Shown one piece after another: positions 31,272 to 39,434 of a stretch of DNA of 64,000 nt; the first letter of the stretch is position 1; the number at the start of each line of letters is the position of its first letter. The notes beneath the pieces were generated by a model that worked only from the letters and a program-made list of their open reading frames with translations, made no database searches and was not told the origin of the DNA. This stretch comes from Lewinellaceae bacterium. Lineage in GTDB: Bacteria; Bacteroidota; Bacteroidia; Chitinophagales; Saprospiraceae. The DNA lies in the NCBI GenBank assembly GCA_020636375.1, contig JACJXZ010000005.1, forward strand, positions 62,001 to 126,000, read 5' to 3'. Both the position numbers and the translations under genes were made by a program.

Positions 31272-32132
31272 TCACCCCGGGTTATTCTCCGCCGCATACC
31301 TTTGCAGCCTGGCCCAGTCCTCCTCAAAAAACGCCCGGATCCGCAGCAATTCCTCCTTTGGCGTCAGTTCCTCTTCCGGCACCACGAAGGCCGGCGCCAG
31401 CTGGGCCGGGTAGAGGATGGCGTAACATGCCAGCAGCCGGCCCCGCCGCTGCAGCCAGTGGAGGACGGGCTGTTTCGAAAATTCCGGTTGCTTCTCTCCA
31501 AAAACGTTGCGCGCCAGGGAGCGCATGAGGCGCAGTTGTTTCTCGCTGTAGGAGCGGTGCACGGGCGCCAGGGAGATGTCGGCCCGGTTGTAGGTAACGC
31601 CGCAGAAGTTAGCGATCTTGTCGAAAAATGCCCAGGGGGCCTCTTTCAGTTCGTCGTGAAAAAGCACCAGAGGTTTGGAGCCGAAGTAATGCTCCAGGAC
31701 CTCCAGGTTGGTGTAGAAGGTAGCGTGCTTGACCTTCCACAGGCCCTCGTCGTTCTCGACGTCGAAGAACCGGCTAAAGGGCAGGTAGCCGCCGTTTTTG
31801 ATGTAGCGGCGGTACTGGGAGGCGATCCAGCCGTCGTGCCGCCGGAAGATGATGATGGGGCGGGCGTGGGGGTAAAAGGAAGAGAACCACCGGACCTCGT
31901 CCTCCAGTTGCTGGTCGAACTCGCGGGAGATGAAGTATTTGTCGTAGCTCGTGTCCCTGATGACCTGCGGGCTGCGGCGGTAGCGCGTACTTTTAATATA
32001 GTGGATGCCCTTCAGCCTGGGGAAAAAGCGGTGCTGCAGGTAGGTGGAGGCCACCTTGCCGAGGCCGACATGGAAGTAAATTTCGGGGGAGTCCGGGTGT
32101 TCCTGCCCGCCCTTTCTTTGCCTGCCGCTCAT
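31272..32132 (-). CDS. Sulfotransferase family protein
   Basis: This 286-aa soluble protein starts, after a polar leader, with EIYFHVGLGKVASTYLQHRFFP, the 5'-phosphosulfate binding loop of PAPS-dependent sulfotransferases. IIIFRRHDGWIASQYRRYIKNGG is the 3'-phosphate loop with the conserved Arg and Ser region. The fold matches small Bacteroidota sulfotransferases that sulfate carbohydrates or lipids. Its start codon overlaps the topA stop by four bases (ATGA), so translation is likely coupled to topA. The acceptor is unknown. Confidence 0.8.
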   Translation of the reverse strand: MSGRQRKGGQEHPDSPEIYFHVGLGKVASTYLQHRFFPRLKGIHYIKSTRYRRSPQVIRDTSYDKYFISREFDQQLEDEVRWFSSFYPHARPIIIFRRHDGWIASQYRRYIKNGGYLPFSRFFDVENDEGLWKVKHATFYTNLEVLEHYFGSKPLVLFHDELKEAPWAFFDKIANFCGVTYNRADISLAPVHRSYSEKQLRLMRSLARNVFGEKQPEFSKQPVLHWLQRRGRLLACYAILYPAQLAPAFVVPEEELTPKEELLRIRAFFEEDWARLQRYAAENNPG

Positions 32133-34666
32133 TTTTTCACCTTCTTTTTCCCCTGGCTGAACGCCCCCGGCACTTCCAGTTCGATGAACTCCTTGATCTG
32201 TTCCAGGGTCATCTCTTTAGCCATTTCGGAGTCGACCTTTTTGCCGTCCACCTTGGGGAATTTGATGTTTTTCTTTTTGAAGCGGATGTAGGGCCCCCAG
32301 CGGCCGTTTTCCACGGAAATCTTCTCGTCGTCCCATTTGTGGATATAGCGGTTGGCCTCCTTTTCCACCTTTTTCCCGATCAGCTCGTGCATTTCCTCCA
32401 GGGTGATGGTATCGAGGTTGTATTTTCGGGGGACGTTGACGTACAGGTCGTTCCATTTGAGGTAGGGCCCGAAGCGCCCTTTGCCCTTGGTGATGGGATG
32501 GCCTTTGTAGGTGCCCACCGGGGCGTCCTCCTTCTGTTTGGCGCGGATCAGCTCGATGGCCCGCTCCAGGGATACGTCCAGCGGGTCTTCGCCCCGCGGT
32601 ATGGATACGTACTTATCGCCGTAGCGGACGTAGGGGCCGTAGCGGCCGACGCCCACGCTCACCTCCTCCCCTTCGAACTGCCCCAGGTCTTTGGGCAGGG
32701 CGAACAGCTTCATCGCCTCGTCGTAAGTGATGGTTTCCATCGACTGGCCGGGCTGCAGGTTGGCGTATTTGGGCTTTTCCTCTTCGTCCAGTTCATCCGG
32801 CGCGCCGATCTGCACTACCGGCCCCAGGCGGGTCATGCGGGTCAGGACGGTGCGGCCGGTCTCCGGGTCTCTGCCCAGGATGCGTTCCCGGGTGGGGCGC
32901 TCGGCATTGGCCAGGGTTTTCTCCACGGTTTCGTGGAAAGGGCCGTAGAAAGCCTGCAGCATGGAAGTCCACTGCCGCCCTCCTTCGGCGATCACGTCGA
33001 ACTCCTTCTCGATATCAGCGGTGAAGCCGTAGTCCATGACCTCCTGGAAGTGTTCGCTGAGGAAATCGCTGACCGTAATGCCCATGTCGGTGGGAAAGAG
33101 CCGGTTTTTAACCGCCCCGGTGATCTCGGTTTTTTTCTCTTTGCGGATATCGCCCTTTTTGCTGAGGGTCAGCAGCAGGTATTCCCGTTCTTCCCCATCG
33201 CGGCTTTCCTTGACGATGTACCCCCTGCCCTCCTCCATGATCTTGCTGATCGTAGGGGCGTAGGTAGAGGGGCGGCCGATGCCCAGCTCTTCCAGTTGCT
33301 TGACCAGCCCGGCTTCGGTGTAGCGGGCGGGCGGGCGGGTGAATCGCTCGATGGCGGTCATGTTGTCGAGGTTGAGTTCCTGGCCCACCTTCAGGGGCGG
33401 CAGCATGCCTTTGGCCTCTTCCTCCTCCTCGTCATCTGTAGATTCCAGGTAAACTTTGAGGAAGCCGTCGAATTTCAGCACTTCGCCCTCGGCCTTGAGG
33501 TAAGCGTCGGGCAGGGTGGACACGCCGATCTTTACGATGGTTTTTTCCACCACAGCGTCCGCCATCTGGGAGGCGATGGCCCTTTTCCAGATCAGCTCGT
33601 AGAGGCGCTGTTCGTCGCGGTTGGTCGTCACCGACTGGCGTTCGATGTAAGTAGGGCGGATGGCCTCGTGGGCTTCCTGGGCGCCGGCGGATTTGCTTTT
33701 GTAGCGGCGGGTCTTGACGTAATTCTTCCCGAAACTCGCCTCGATCTCCTGGGCAATGCTGGCCAGCGCCGTTTCACTCAGCGCCGTGGAGTCGGTACGC
33801 ATATAAGTAATATGCCCGGCTTCGTAGAGGCGCTGGGCCACCGACATGGTGCGCTGCACCGAAAAGCCCAGCTTCCGGCTGGCTTCCTGCTGCAGGGTCG
33901 AGGTGGTAAACGGCGCGGTGGGGCGGCGCTTCAGCGGCTTCACGTCGATATCGTCAATCCGGAAAACGGCATCCCGGCAGCTTTCCAGGAACGCCTGCGC
34001 GTCTTTTTCCGTATCGTAGCGCGCCGGGCTTTCCGCCTTGAGCTGCACGGCCTTACCCTGCTCGTTCTTCACGTCGAAGATGGCATAAATCCGGAAGAAG
34101 GGAGAAGGCTCGAAGTTGATGATCTCCCGCTCCCGCTCGACGATGAGCTTGACGGCTACCGACTGCACCCGGCCGGCAGAGAGCTTGCCCTTGATTTTGC
34201 GCCAGAGGATGCCCGAAAGTTCGTATCCCACCAGCCGGTCCAGCACCCGGCGGGCCTGCTGGGCGTTGACCAGGTTGACGTCCAGCTTGCGGGGGTTCTG
34301 TACGGCATTCTGAATAGCGGGCTTGGTGATCTCCCGGAAGACAATGCGCTTGGTATTGCCTTCATCCAGGCCCAACACCTGGCAAAGGTGCCAGGAAATG
34401 GCTTCCCCTTCGCGGTCTTCATCGGTGGCCAGCCACACTTCATCTACCTTCTTGACCCAGTCTTTCAGTTCCTTGACTACTTTCTTCTTTTCCGGAGAGA
34501 CGACGTACCTGGGTTTGAAGTTGTTTTCCACATCAACGGCCCCCTCGCTCTTCTCAAGGTCCCGGACATGGCCGAAGCTCGATTTGACGGTAAAATCTTT
34601 TCCTAAAAGTTTTTCGATCGTTTTCGCCTTGGCCGGCGACTCGACAATAAGCAGGTTCTTTGGCAT
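32129..34666 (-). CDS. topA: DNA topoisomerase I (type IA)
   Basis: This 845-aa enzyme relaxes negative supercoils. The Toprim domain starts NLLIVESPAKAKTIEKLLG and carries ATDEDREGEAISWHLC with the catalytic acidic residues. The active-site Tyr is in GHITYMRTDSTALSE (about residue 295). Instead of zinc fingers it ends with basic C-terminal repeats of the GRFGPYLKW type (GVGRYGPYVRYGDKYVSIP, KGRFGPYLKWNDLYVNVP, GRWGPYIRFKKKNIKFP), as usual in this phylum. A clear promoter lies at 34770-34798, and it overlaps the sulfotransferase gene. Confidence 0.97.
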   Translation of the reverse strand: MPKNLLIVESPAKAKTIEKLLGKDFTVKSSFGHVRDLEKSEGAVDVENNFKPRYVVSPEKKKVVKELKDWVKKVDEVWLATDEDREGEAISWHLCQVLGLDEGNTKRIVFREITKPAIQNAVQNPRKLDVNLVNAQQARRVLDRLVGYELSGILWRKIKGKLSAGRVQSVAVKLIVEREREIINFEPSPFFRIYAIFDVKNEQGKAVQLKAESPARYDTEKDAQAFLESCRDAVFRIDDIDVKPLKRRPTAPFTTSTLQQEASRKLGFSVQRTMSVAQRLYEAGHITYMRTDSTALSETALASIAQEIEASFGKNYVKTRRYKSKSAGAQEAHEAIRPTYIERQSVTTNRDEQRLYELIWKRAIASQMADAVVEKTIVKIGVSTLPDAYLKAEGEVLKFDGFLKVYLESTDDEEEEEAKGMLPPLKVGQELNLDNMTAIERFTRPPARYTEAGLVKQLEELGIGRPSTYAPTISKIMEEGRGYIVKESRDGEEREYLLLTLSKKGDIRKEKKTEITGAVKNRLFPTDMGITVSDFLSEHFQEVMDYGFTADIEKEFDVIAEGGRQWTSMLQAFYGPFHETVEKTLANAERPTRERILGRDPETGRTVLTRMTRLGPVVQIGAPDELDEEEKPKYANLQPGQSMETITYDEAMKLFALPKDLGQFEGEEVSVGVGRYGPYVRYGDKYVSIPRGEDPLDVSLERAIELIRAKQKEDAPVGTYKGHPITKGKGRFGPYLKWNDLYVNVPRKYNLDTITLEEMHELIGKKVEKEANRYIHKWDDEKISVENGRWGPYIRFKKKNIKFPKVDGKKVDSEMAKEMTLEQIKEFIELEVPGAFSQGKKKVKK

Positions 34667-34769
34667 ATGTCAGACTAATTTTTTCTGAAATGATAAAGGG
34701 CAACTACCGGCGAATAACGCAGGAATCCTCACTTTGATTCACTTTTCAGCATTTGCCCTTCGAAAAATG

Positions 34770-34798
34770 CAAATGTATTAATTTTGCGGTTTGTTCAA
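34770..34798 (-). promoter_or_regulatory. Likely topA promoter (-33 TTG, -7 TACATTTG)
   Basis: On the minus strand TTG (34798-34796) and TACATTTG (34777-34770) are 18 bp apart, within the usual range for TTG-N(17-23)-TAnnTTTG. It lies about 100 nt before the topA start. Confidence 0.6.
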
Positions 34799-35321
34799 TG
34801 CTTCCGGCACTTTACTGCATTTTCGTGCCGATGAGTGCACAAATATATGCTATCTTCCCGATACTGTCCAGGACAGTTGCCCCCCCTTGCGTCCGGGCCT
34901 GTTTTAGGCCTTAAGTTCCATAAGAAAACATTTTAGCCCTGATTATCAATGCGTTGACAACAAAGCGTAATTCACACTTTAACATTTATTTCATATAAAT
35001 TTTATGTTAATAAGTTTCTCCGCAGGCATTTTTTTGTAAATTTGTGCCGGTTTTTCGGCCCCTGCCAGGCAAAATGCGGAGTAACCTATAGGAAAATAAT
35101 TTATCGGTTCTGATTCGCGTTAAGATAGTGTATGCCTGGTAGCGGTTAAAAAACAACTTCACCGTTTGGGCACCGTGGCTGCAGTTCGTTTATCGGCCAA
35201 ACCTCTTGAGGATCCTGCGCGGCTGATCCGCTTCACTGCAATTGCGTGCCCTGAAGTTATTTTTAAGGATTACTGTTCATCAGAAAAAAGACTATTCTTC
35301 CCCTAATTTGTAAATGAACCT
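34799..35321. other. AT-rich intergenic region before the WG-repeat gene
   Basis: No gene is visible. TAAATTTG at 35037-35044 resembles a -7 box on the plus strand, 278 nt before the WG gene, and the stretch 34970-35040 is very AT-rich. No DnaA-box cluster or other origin feature was seen. Confidence 0.4.
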
Positions 35322-38300
35322 ATGTGCAGGTATTGGATACTGGTATTCACGGTGTTTTTCTGGTCTGGCCTGTCCGCACAACGGTACTTCCCGATCAAAG
35401 TCGATAAAAAGTGGGGGTTGATCAATAGCGACGGCACGGTCGTCCTGTCGCCGGAATATGATGCTATTGGTGAATTCAAGCGTTTCGGTTACGCGGCCAT
35501 GCAGCGGAACGGCCAGGTAGGCCTTCTCGCCGAAGGCGGCCGCGAGCTCGTCCCTCCCAAGTACGACGACATAAAAGTCCTGGACTCCACCCTGATCTCC
35601 GTCATGGACCAGGGCCAGTGGATGGTGATCAACCTCTACGGAGATGTCATCCTGGAGAAAGGCTATCAGCGGGTAGAAGTATGGAATGGCTTTTACCTGG
35701 CCTATATGAAAGACGGGAAATGGGGCCTGACCGACAAGTTCGGCAACAAGCTGGCCGAGCCTGCTTACGACGACATTCAGTCCGAAGGAGGGCAGTTTTT
35801 CATCACCACGCGGGCGGGGCTGCTCGGCCTGCTGTCGGGCACCGGCAGAGAAATACTGCCCAACGAGGCCAACGAGATCCGCTTTTTCAGCGACAGCCTC
35901 TTTTTTTACCGGAGCGGCAACCAATGGGGCGCGATCGACTTTTACGGCATCCGGGTGATCCCCGCTGAATACGGCGCCTTCAGCCGCATATCCGACAACT
36001 TCATCAAACTTTCCAGGAACGACAAACACTTCGTTTACTCCATCCCCTGCTCCCGCATCATCTCCGACGGCAACTTCGACAACTATTATTCTTTCTCGAA
36101 GCGGTATGTGATCACCAAGGAACGGCGGCAGCTGGGCCTGCTGGACTGGTGCGGCAACCAGGTCCTGCCCCCGGTTTACAACGAAATCCAGGCCTACGAC
36201 AAACAGCTCTTCCGGGTCAATTACCAGGGGCAATGGGGCGTGGTTAAAGCGGGCGGCGCGCCCGTCATCCCCTTCGAATACGAATATATCGCGCCGCTGC
36301 GCGCCCGGGCCTGCATCGTCAAAAAGGACGGCCGCTTCGGGATCGTGAACGCCCTCGGAGAACAGGTGGCGCCGCCGGTGTATCACCGTATCGAGCTGGA
36401 CGGGCAGCAGGCCCGGGCCTACCGCCGGCAGGCCGGCGGCGAAGGGGAAGCCCTCACGCTGCTTCGCCTGGATGAAGACGGGCGGCTGCGCGACACCAGC
36501 AACTTCCGGAAACACTTTACGGTAAATATCAGCGGCAGCTCCTCCAACGGCGGCCCGGCAGGGGAAAGCAGCGCCAACGACTACCTGCTCGACCGGTTCG
36601 AGTGGTTCTATTCCCCCAAGGAAGACCGCTGGGGCCTGCGGCGCCTGGAGGACGGCGAAGCCCAGATCGAACCCAAATTCCACACCGTGCAGGTGGAGCG
36701 AAGCCTCGGCTTCACCCTGGTCGGCATCGAAAAATCAGAACGCTACGAATTTGAGCGAACCACTTTCCGCTTCGACATCGCCTACGGCCTGGTCAATAAT
36801 GCCCTCGGCCTGCTGGTTACGGAAATGGACTTCTGGGACGTCCGCTTCGACGACTTCCGCCAGGGTTATCCCGTAGCCCGCTGCATCTTTTCCAACGGGC
36901 GCCATGGGCTGGTCGACAGCATCGGCCGCATCGTCCGCCGCGACATGGCCTACCTCGGCGATTTTGTCAACGGCGCCGCCCGCTTCAGCTTCGCCGGGCG
37001 ACTCTCCGGCAGCATAAAGCCGTCCCACAGCCTTTGCAAACTGCGTACCTACCTCAACGGCCTGGCCACCACCAGCATCATGCTGGATTATACCCAGTAC
37101 GACCAGCTCTTCCGCCAGGATGCCTCCCTGACCTGCGAAGACTGTGAATGGGGTTTCATCGACACCACGGGACAGGTCATCGTCCCGCCCCAGTATACTT
37201 TCGCCGAAGACTTCGTCCACGATGTCGGCATCGTGGAATGCCACGGCAAGTGGGGCATGGTCAACCGGAAGGCCGACGTGATCATCCCCTGCCGCTACGA
37301 TGGCGTGCAGTTTCTGGAAAATACCGGCAACAAAATCGTCCGGGTTTATATCAGCGAGCCCAAGTACGGCCTGATCGACACGCTGGGGCAGCTCACCGTC
37401 AGCGCCGTGTACGACGAGATCGGCACCTTCCGGGAAGGGCGCCTGGCCGTCAAGAGGAACGGCCTGTGGGGCTTCGTCGACCGCGACGGACTGGAGGTTA
37501 TCCCCTGCCGCTTCCGGGAAGTGCAGAACTTCAGCGACGGCCTGGCCGCCGCCAAGCTGGGCAATGACTGGGGTTTCATCGACAAGCAAGGCAACATGGA
37601 GCTGGATTTCCGCTACCGGAGAGCGGGCAACTTCCGGAATGGCCTTGCCTGGGTGTACGGCGAAGCCGGCACGGGGTACATCAACAAAGAAGGCGTTTAT
37701 GTTATCCCTCCGAGATTCGACAAAGGCTTTGATTTCAACCAGGGCGTGGCCCGGGTCGTCGTCGACAATCAATACGGGCTGATCGATACCCTGGGGCGTT
37801 TTGTCCAGCGGCCGCGCTACATCGAAATCCAGGAATTCAACGAACACGGCCTGGCGGTAGTCCGCTATGGCAACAACAACGTGCGTTACGGGTTGGTGGG
37901 CCGCAACGGGGAACTGATCAACAACCTCAACCTGCGGGAAATCCATCCGTTCAGCGAAGGGCTGGCCGCCGTTAAGTACAAGGACGGCTATGGCTTCATC
38001 GACACCACCGGCCGCCTGGCCATCCCGGACGTGTACTCCCGGGTTTCCTCCTTTTCCGAGGGCCTGGCCGCCGTCCAGAAAGACGGTGCCTGCGGCTATA
38101 TCAATGCCAAAGGGGAAGTCGTCATCCCTTTAGAATACTCCAAATGCCTGGATTTCAACGGTGGCAAAGCCGTCGTCTACAAGGGCATCCGCAAGGCCGG
38201 CCTGGTCGACCGGAGCGGCAACCTGCTGATCGAACCCAGCGTCGACCGCATGCTGGGCTTCCAGGAGGGGCGCGGCCTGGTGCGCGACGAAAAATACCGC

Positions 38301-38654
38301 TTCTACTACATTACCGAACAGGCCCACCTCTACGACGGCTACTACGAAAAAGCCACCGAATTCAAACACGGCGTCGCCGTCGTGCAGGTCGACGGCAAAT
38401 GGGGCATCATCAACCAGAAGGGCATGGAACTCATCCCGCCCAAATACGACAAGATCGAGAACTTCGAAGAGGGCTACGCCAAAGTCCGCATCCAGGGCTT
38501 CAACGGCCTGGCCAGCCTCAACGGCGACCTCATCGTGCAGCCCGACTACGAGTACATCAGCTACGCCGGCGACGGCCTGTTCCGCGTCGAACAGGGAGAC
38601 AAGATCGGATACTTTGACATGGAGGGGCACTGGGTGTGGGATTTGCGGAAGTAA
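35322..38654 (+). CDS. WG-repeat protein (very long)
   Basis: The 1,110-aa exported protein has a signal peptide (MCRYWILVFTVFFWSGLSAQ). It contains about 20 WG repeats with the consensus WGLIDxxGxxVIPPxYDxIxxFxEGLAxV (for example GLINSDGTVVLSPEYD, GFIDTTGQVIVPPQYT, GFVDRDGLEVIPCRF, GIINQKGMELIPPKYD). Two of about 30 residues break the regular spacing near residues 405-470 and 545-590. WG proteins are thought to form beta-rich solenoids or propellers on the cell surface, partners unknown. A hairpin follows after 70 bp. It is alone in its transcription unit. Confidence 0.9.
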   Translation: MCRYWILVFTVFFWSGLSAQRYFPIKVDKKWGLINSDGTVVLSPEYDAIGEFKRFGYAAMQRNGQVGLLAEGGRELVPPKYDDIKVLDSTLISVMDQGQWMVINLYGDVILEKGYQRVEVWNGFYLAYMKDGKWGLTDKFGNKLAEPAYDDIQSEGGQFFITTRAGLLGLLSGTGREILPNEANEIRFFSDSLFFYRSGNQWGAIDFYGIRVIPAEYGAFSRISDNFIKLSRNDKHFVYSIPCSRIISDGNFDNYYSFSKRYVITKERRQLGLLDWCGNQVLPPVYNEIQAYDKQLFRVNYQGQWGVVKAGGAPVIPFEYEYIAPLRARACIVKKDGRFGIVNALGEQVAPPVYHRIELDGQQARAYRRQAGGEGEALTLLRLDEDGRLRDTSNFRKHFTVNISGSSSNGGPAGESSANDYLLDRFEWFYSPKEDRWGLRRLEDGEAQIEPKFHTVQVERSLGFTLVGIEKSERYEFERTTFRFDIAYGLVNNALGLLVTEMDFWDVRFDDFRQGYPVARCIFSNGRHGLVDSIGRIVRRDMAYLGDFVNGAARFSFAGRLSGSIKPSHSLCKLRTYLNGLATTSIMLDYTQYDQLFRQDASLTCEDCEWGFIDTTGQVIVPPQYTFAEDFVHDVGIVECHGKWGMVNRKADVIIPCRYDGVQFLENTGNKIVRVYISEPKYGLIDTLGQLTVSAVYDEIGTFREGRLAVKRNGLWGFVDRDGLEVIPCRFREVQNFSDGLAAAKLGNDWGFIDKQGNMELDFRYRRAGNFRNGLAWVYGEAGTGYINKEGVYVIPPRFDKGFDFNQGVARVVVDNQYGLIDTLGRFVQRPRYIEIQEFNEHGLAVVRYGNNNVRYGLVGRNGELINNLNLREIHPFSEGLAAVKYKDGYGFIDTTGRLAIPDVYSRVSSFSEGLAAVQKDGACGYINAKGEVVIPLEYSKCLDFNGGKAVVYKGIRKAGLVDRSGNLLIEPSVDRMLGFQEGRGLVRDEKYRFYYITEQAHLYDGYYEKATEFKHGVAVVQVDGKWGIINQKGMELIPPKYDKIENFEEGYAKVRIQGFNGLASLNGDLIVQPDYEYISYAGDGLFRVEQGDKIGYFDMEGHWVWDLRK

Positions 38655-38723
38655 ACCGTTTGTGTAAGTGTGTAAGTGTGTAAAAGTGGGGCCAGTGCGA
38701 ACAATTCCACTTTGGGGCTCAAC

Positions 38724-38771
38724 CTGCCGGGTTTCAGGGTGATCCTGTGTAGTTGAACCCGGCAGCGTTTT
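38724..38771 (+). terminator. Hairpin after the WG-repeat gene
   Basis: CTGCCGGGTT (38724-38733) pairs with AACCCGGCAG (38756-38765) and runs into CGTTTTC. The T-run is weak. Confidence 0.5.
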
Positions 38772-38799
38772 CAGCCTTCAACAACTGCATCACCACAAA

Positions 38800-38974
38800 T
38801 TCACCGAATCGTAGACCGTCACTTTTTCCCACAGCTCCCGGGATTCAGCAATGAACAGCTTATTGTCCTATTCATTTGTTCTGTTTTTTCAGGTGCGTTT
38901 TCGTTATTAGCCGTCTGGGCATTGGCGAAAAAAGCAAACAAACGAGGCTGAAGGCAAGAAGGAAAGTGTTTTTC
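38800..38974 (-). pseudogene. Remnant of a small secreted protein
   Basis: A minus-strand ORF starts MKNTFLLAFSLVCLL, then goes out of frame. Adding one T to a T6 run restores LFFANAQTANNENAPEKTEQ, a full signal peptide with ANAQ cleavage site. Another frame change later gives LFIAESRELWEKVTVYDSV before the stop. The order of features suggests a decayed exported protein. The original family is not recognised. Confidence 0.4.
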
Positions 38975-39103
38975 ATAGATTTTCTGCGAAGCTTTTTGGT
39001 TAGAAAACGAGCAATTTTACTTGAAAATACCACTAATATTGCTGATAATTCGGAAGCAGATCAAAAAATAGTAATTTATTTATTCTGAATTTTGTTTGGA
39101 ACA

Positions 39104-39138
39104 CGCCCGTCTGCTGTGCCAGCATGGCCGGCAGAGAT
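39104..39138 (-). repeat. Inverted partial copy of the flanking repeat
   Basis: CGCCCGTCTGCTGTGCCAGC and ATGGCCGGCAGAGAT are the reverse complement of the core of the repeat at 39337-39425, with few changes. Confidence 0.6.
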
Positions 39139-39336
39139 TATGGGAATTAGGCGGGCCTGTACAGATTTGGGAACTTGTTAAATTCGAAATGTTCGCGAGC
39201 GTCTACAAGACGCGATGCGGCGGAACTTGCCAGTCTCCAGACTGGCGTAAATCAGCATATTTTATAATTATTGAACAGGACCAAAGCGCTGATCTATGAT
39301 GAAGAGTTGGTTAGTTGATAAAGTGCCCCTGAGCCT

Positions 39337-39425
39337 CCAAACCTGCGGAAATCCCTGCCGGCCATGCTGGCACAGCAGGCGGGCGCCCAATCCGCGTCAT
39401 CCGTGTTCTATCTTCTCACACAAAA
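39337..39425. repeat. Left flanking repeat of the LRR-TIR locus
   Basis: This roughly 87-bp tract (CCAAACCTGCGGAAATCCC, GCCGGCCATGCTGGCACAGC, AGGCGGGCG, AATCCGCGTCATCC, then TCACACAAAACCC) matches 43019-43105 almost throughout in the same orientation. It ends 10 bp before the LRR start codon. Confidence 0.8.
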
Positions 39426-39434
39426 CCCAGCCCC

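Noticed and set aside
32339..34606. 755-residue plus-strand frame
   Set aside because: It is the shadow of topA; no recognisable domain.
34667..35321. Replication origin in the AT-rich gap between topA and the WG gene
   Set aside because: No cluster of DnaA boxes and no dnaA/dnaN-type neighbours were seen.
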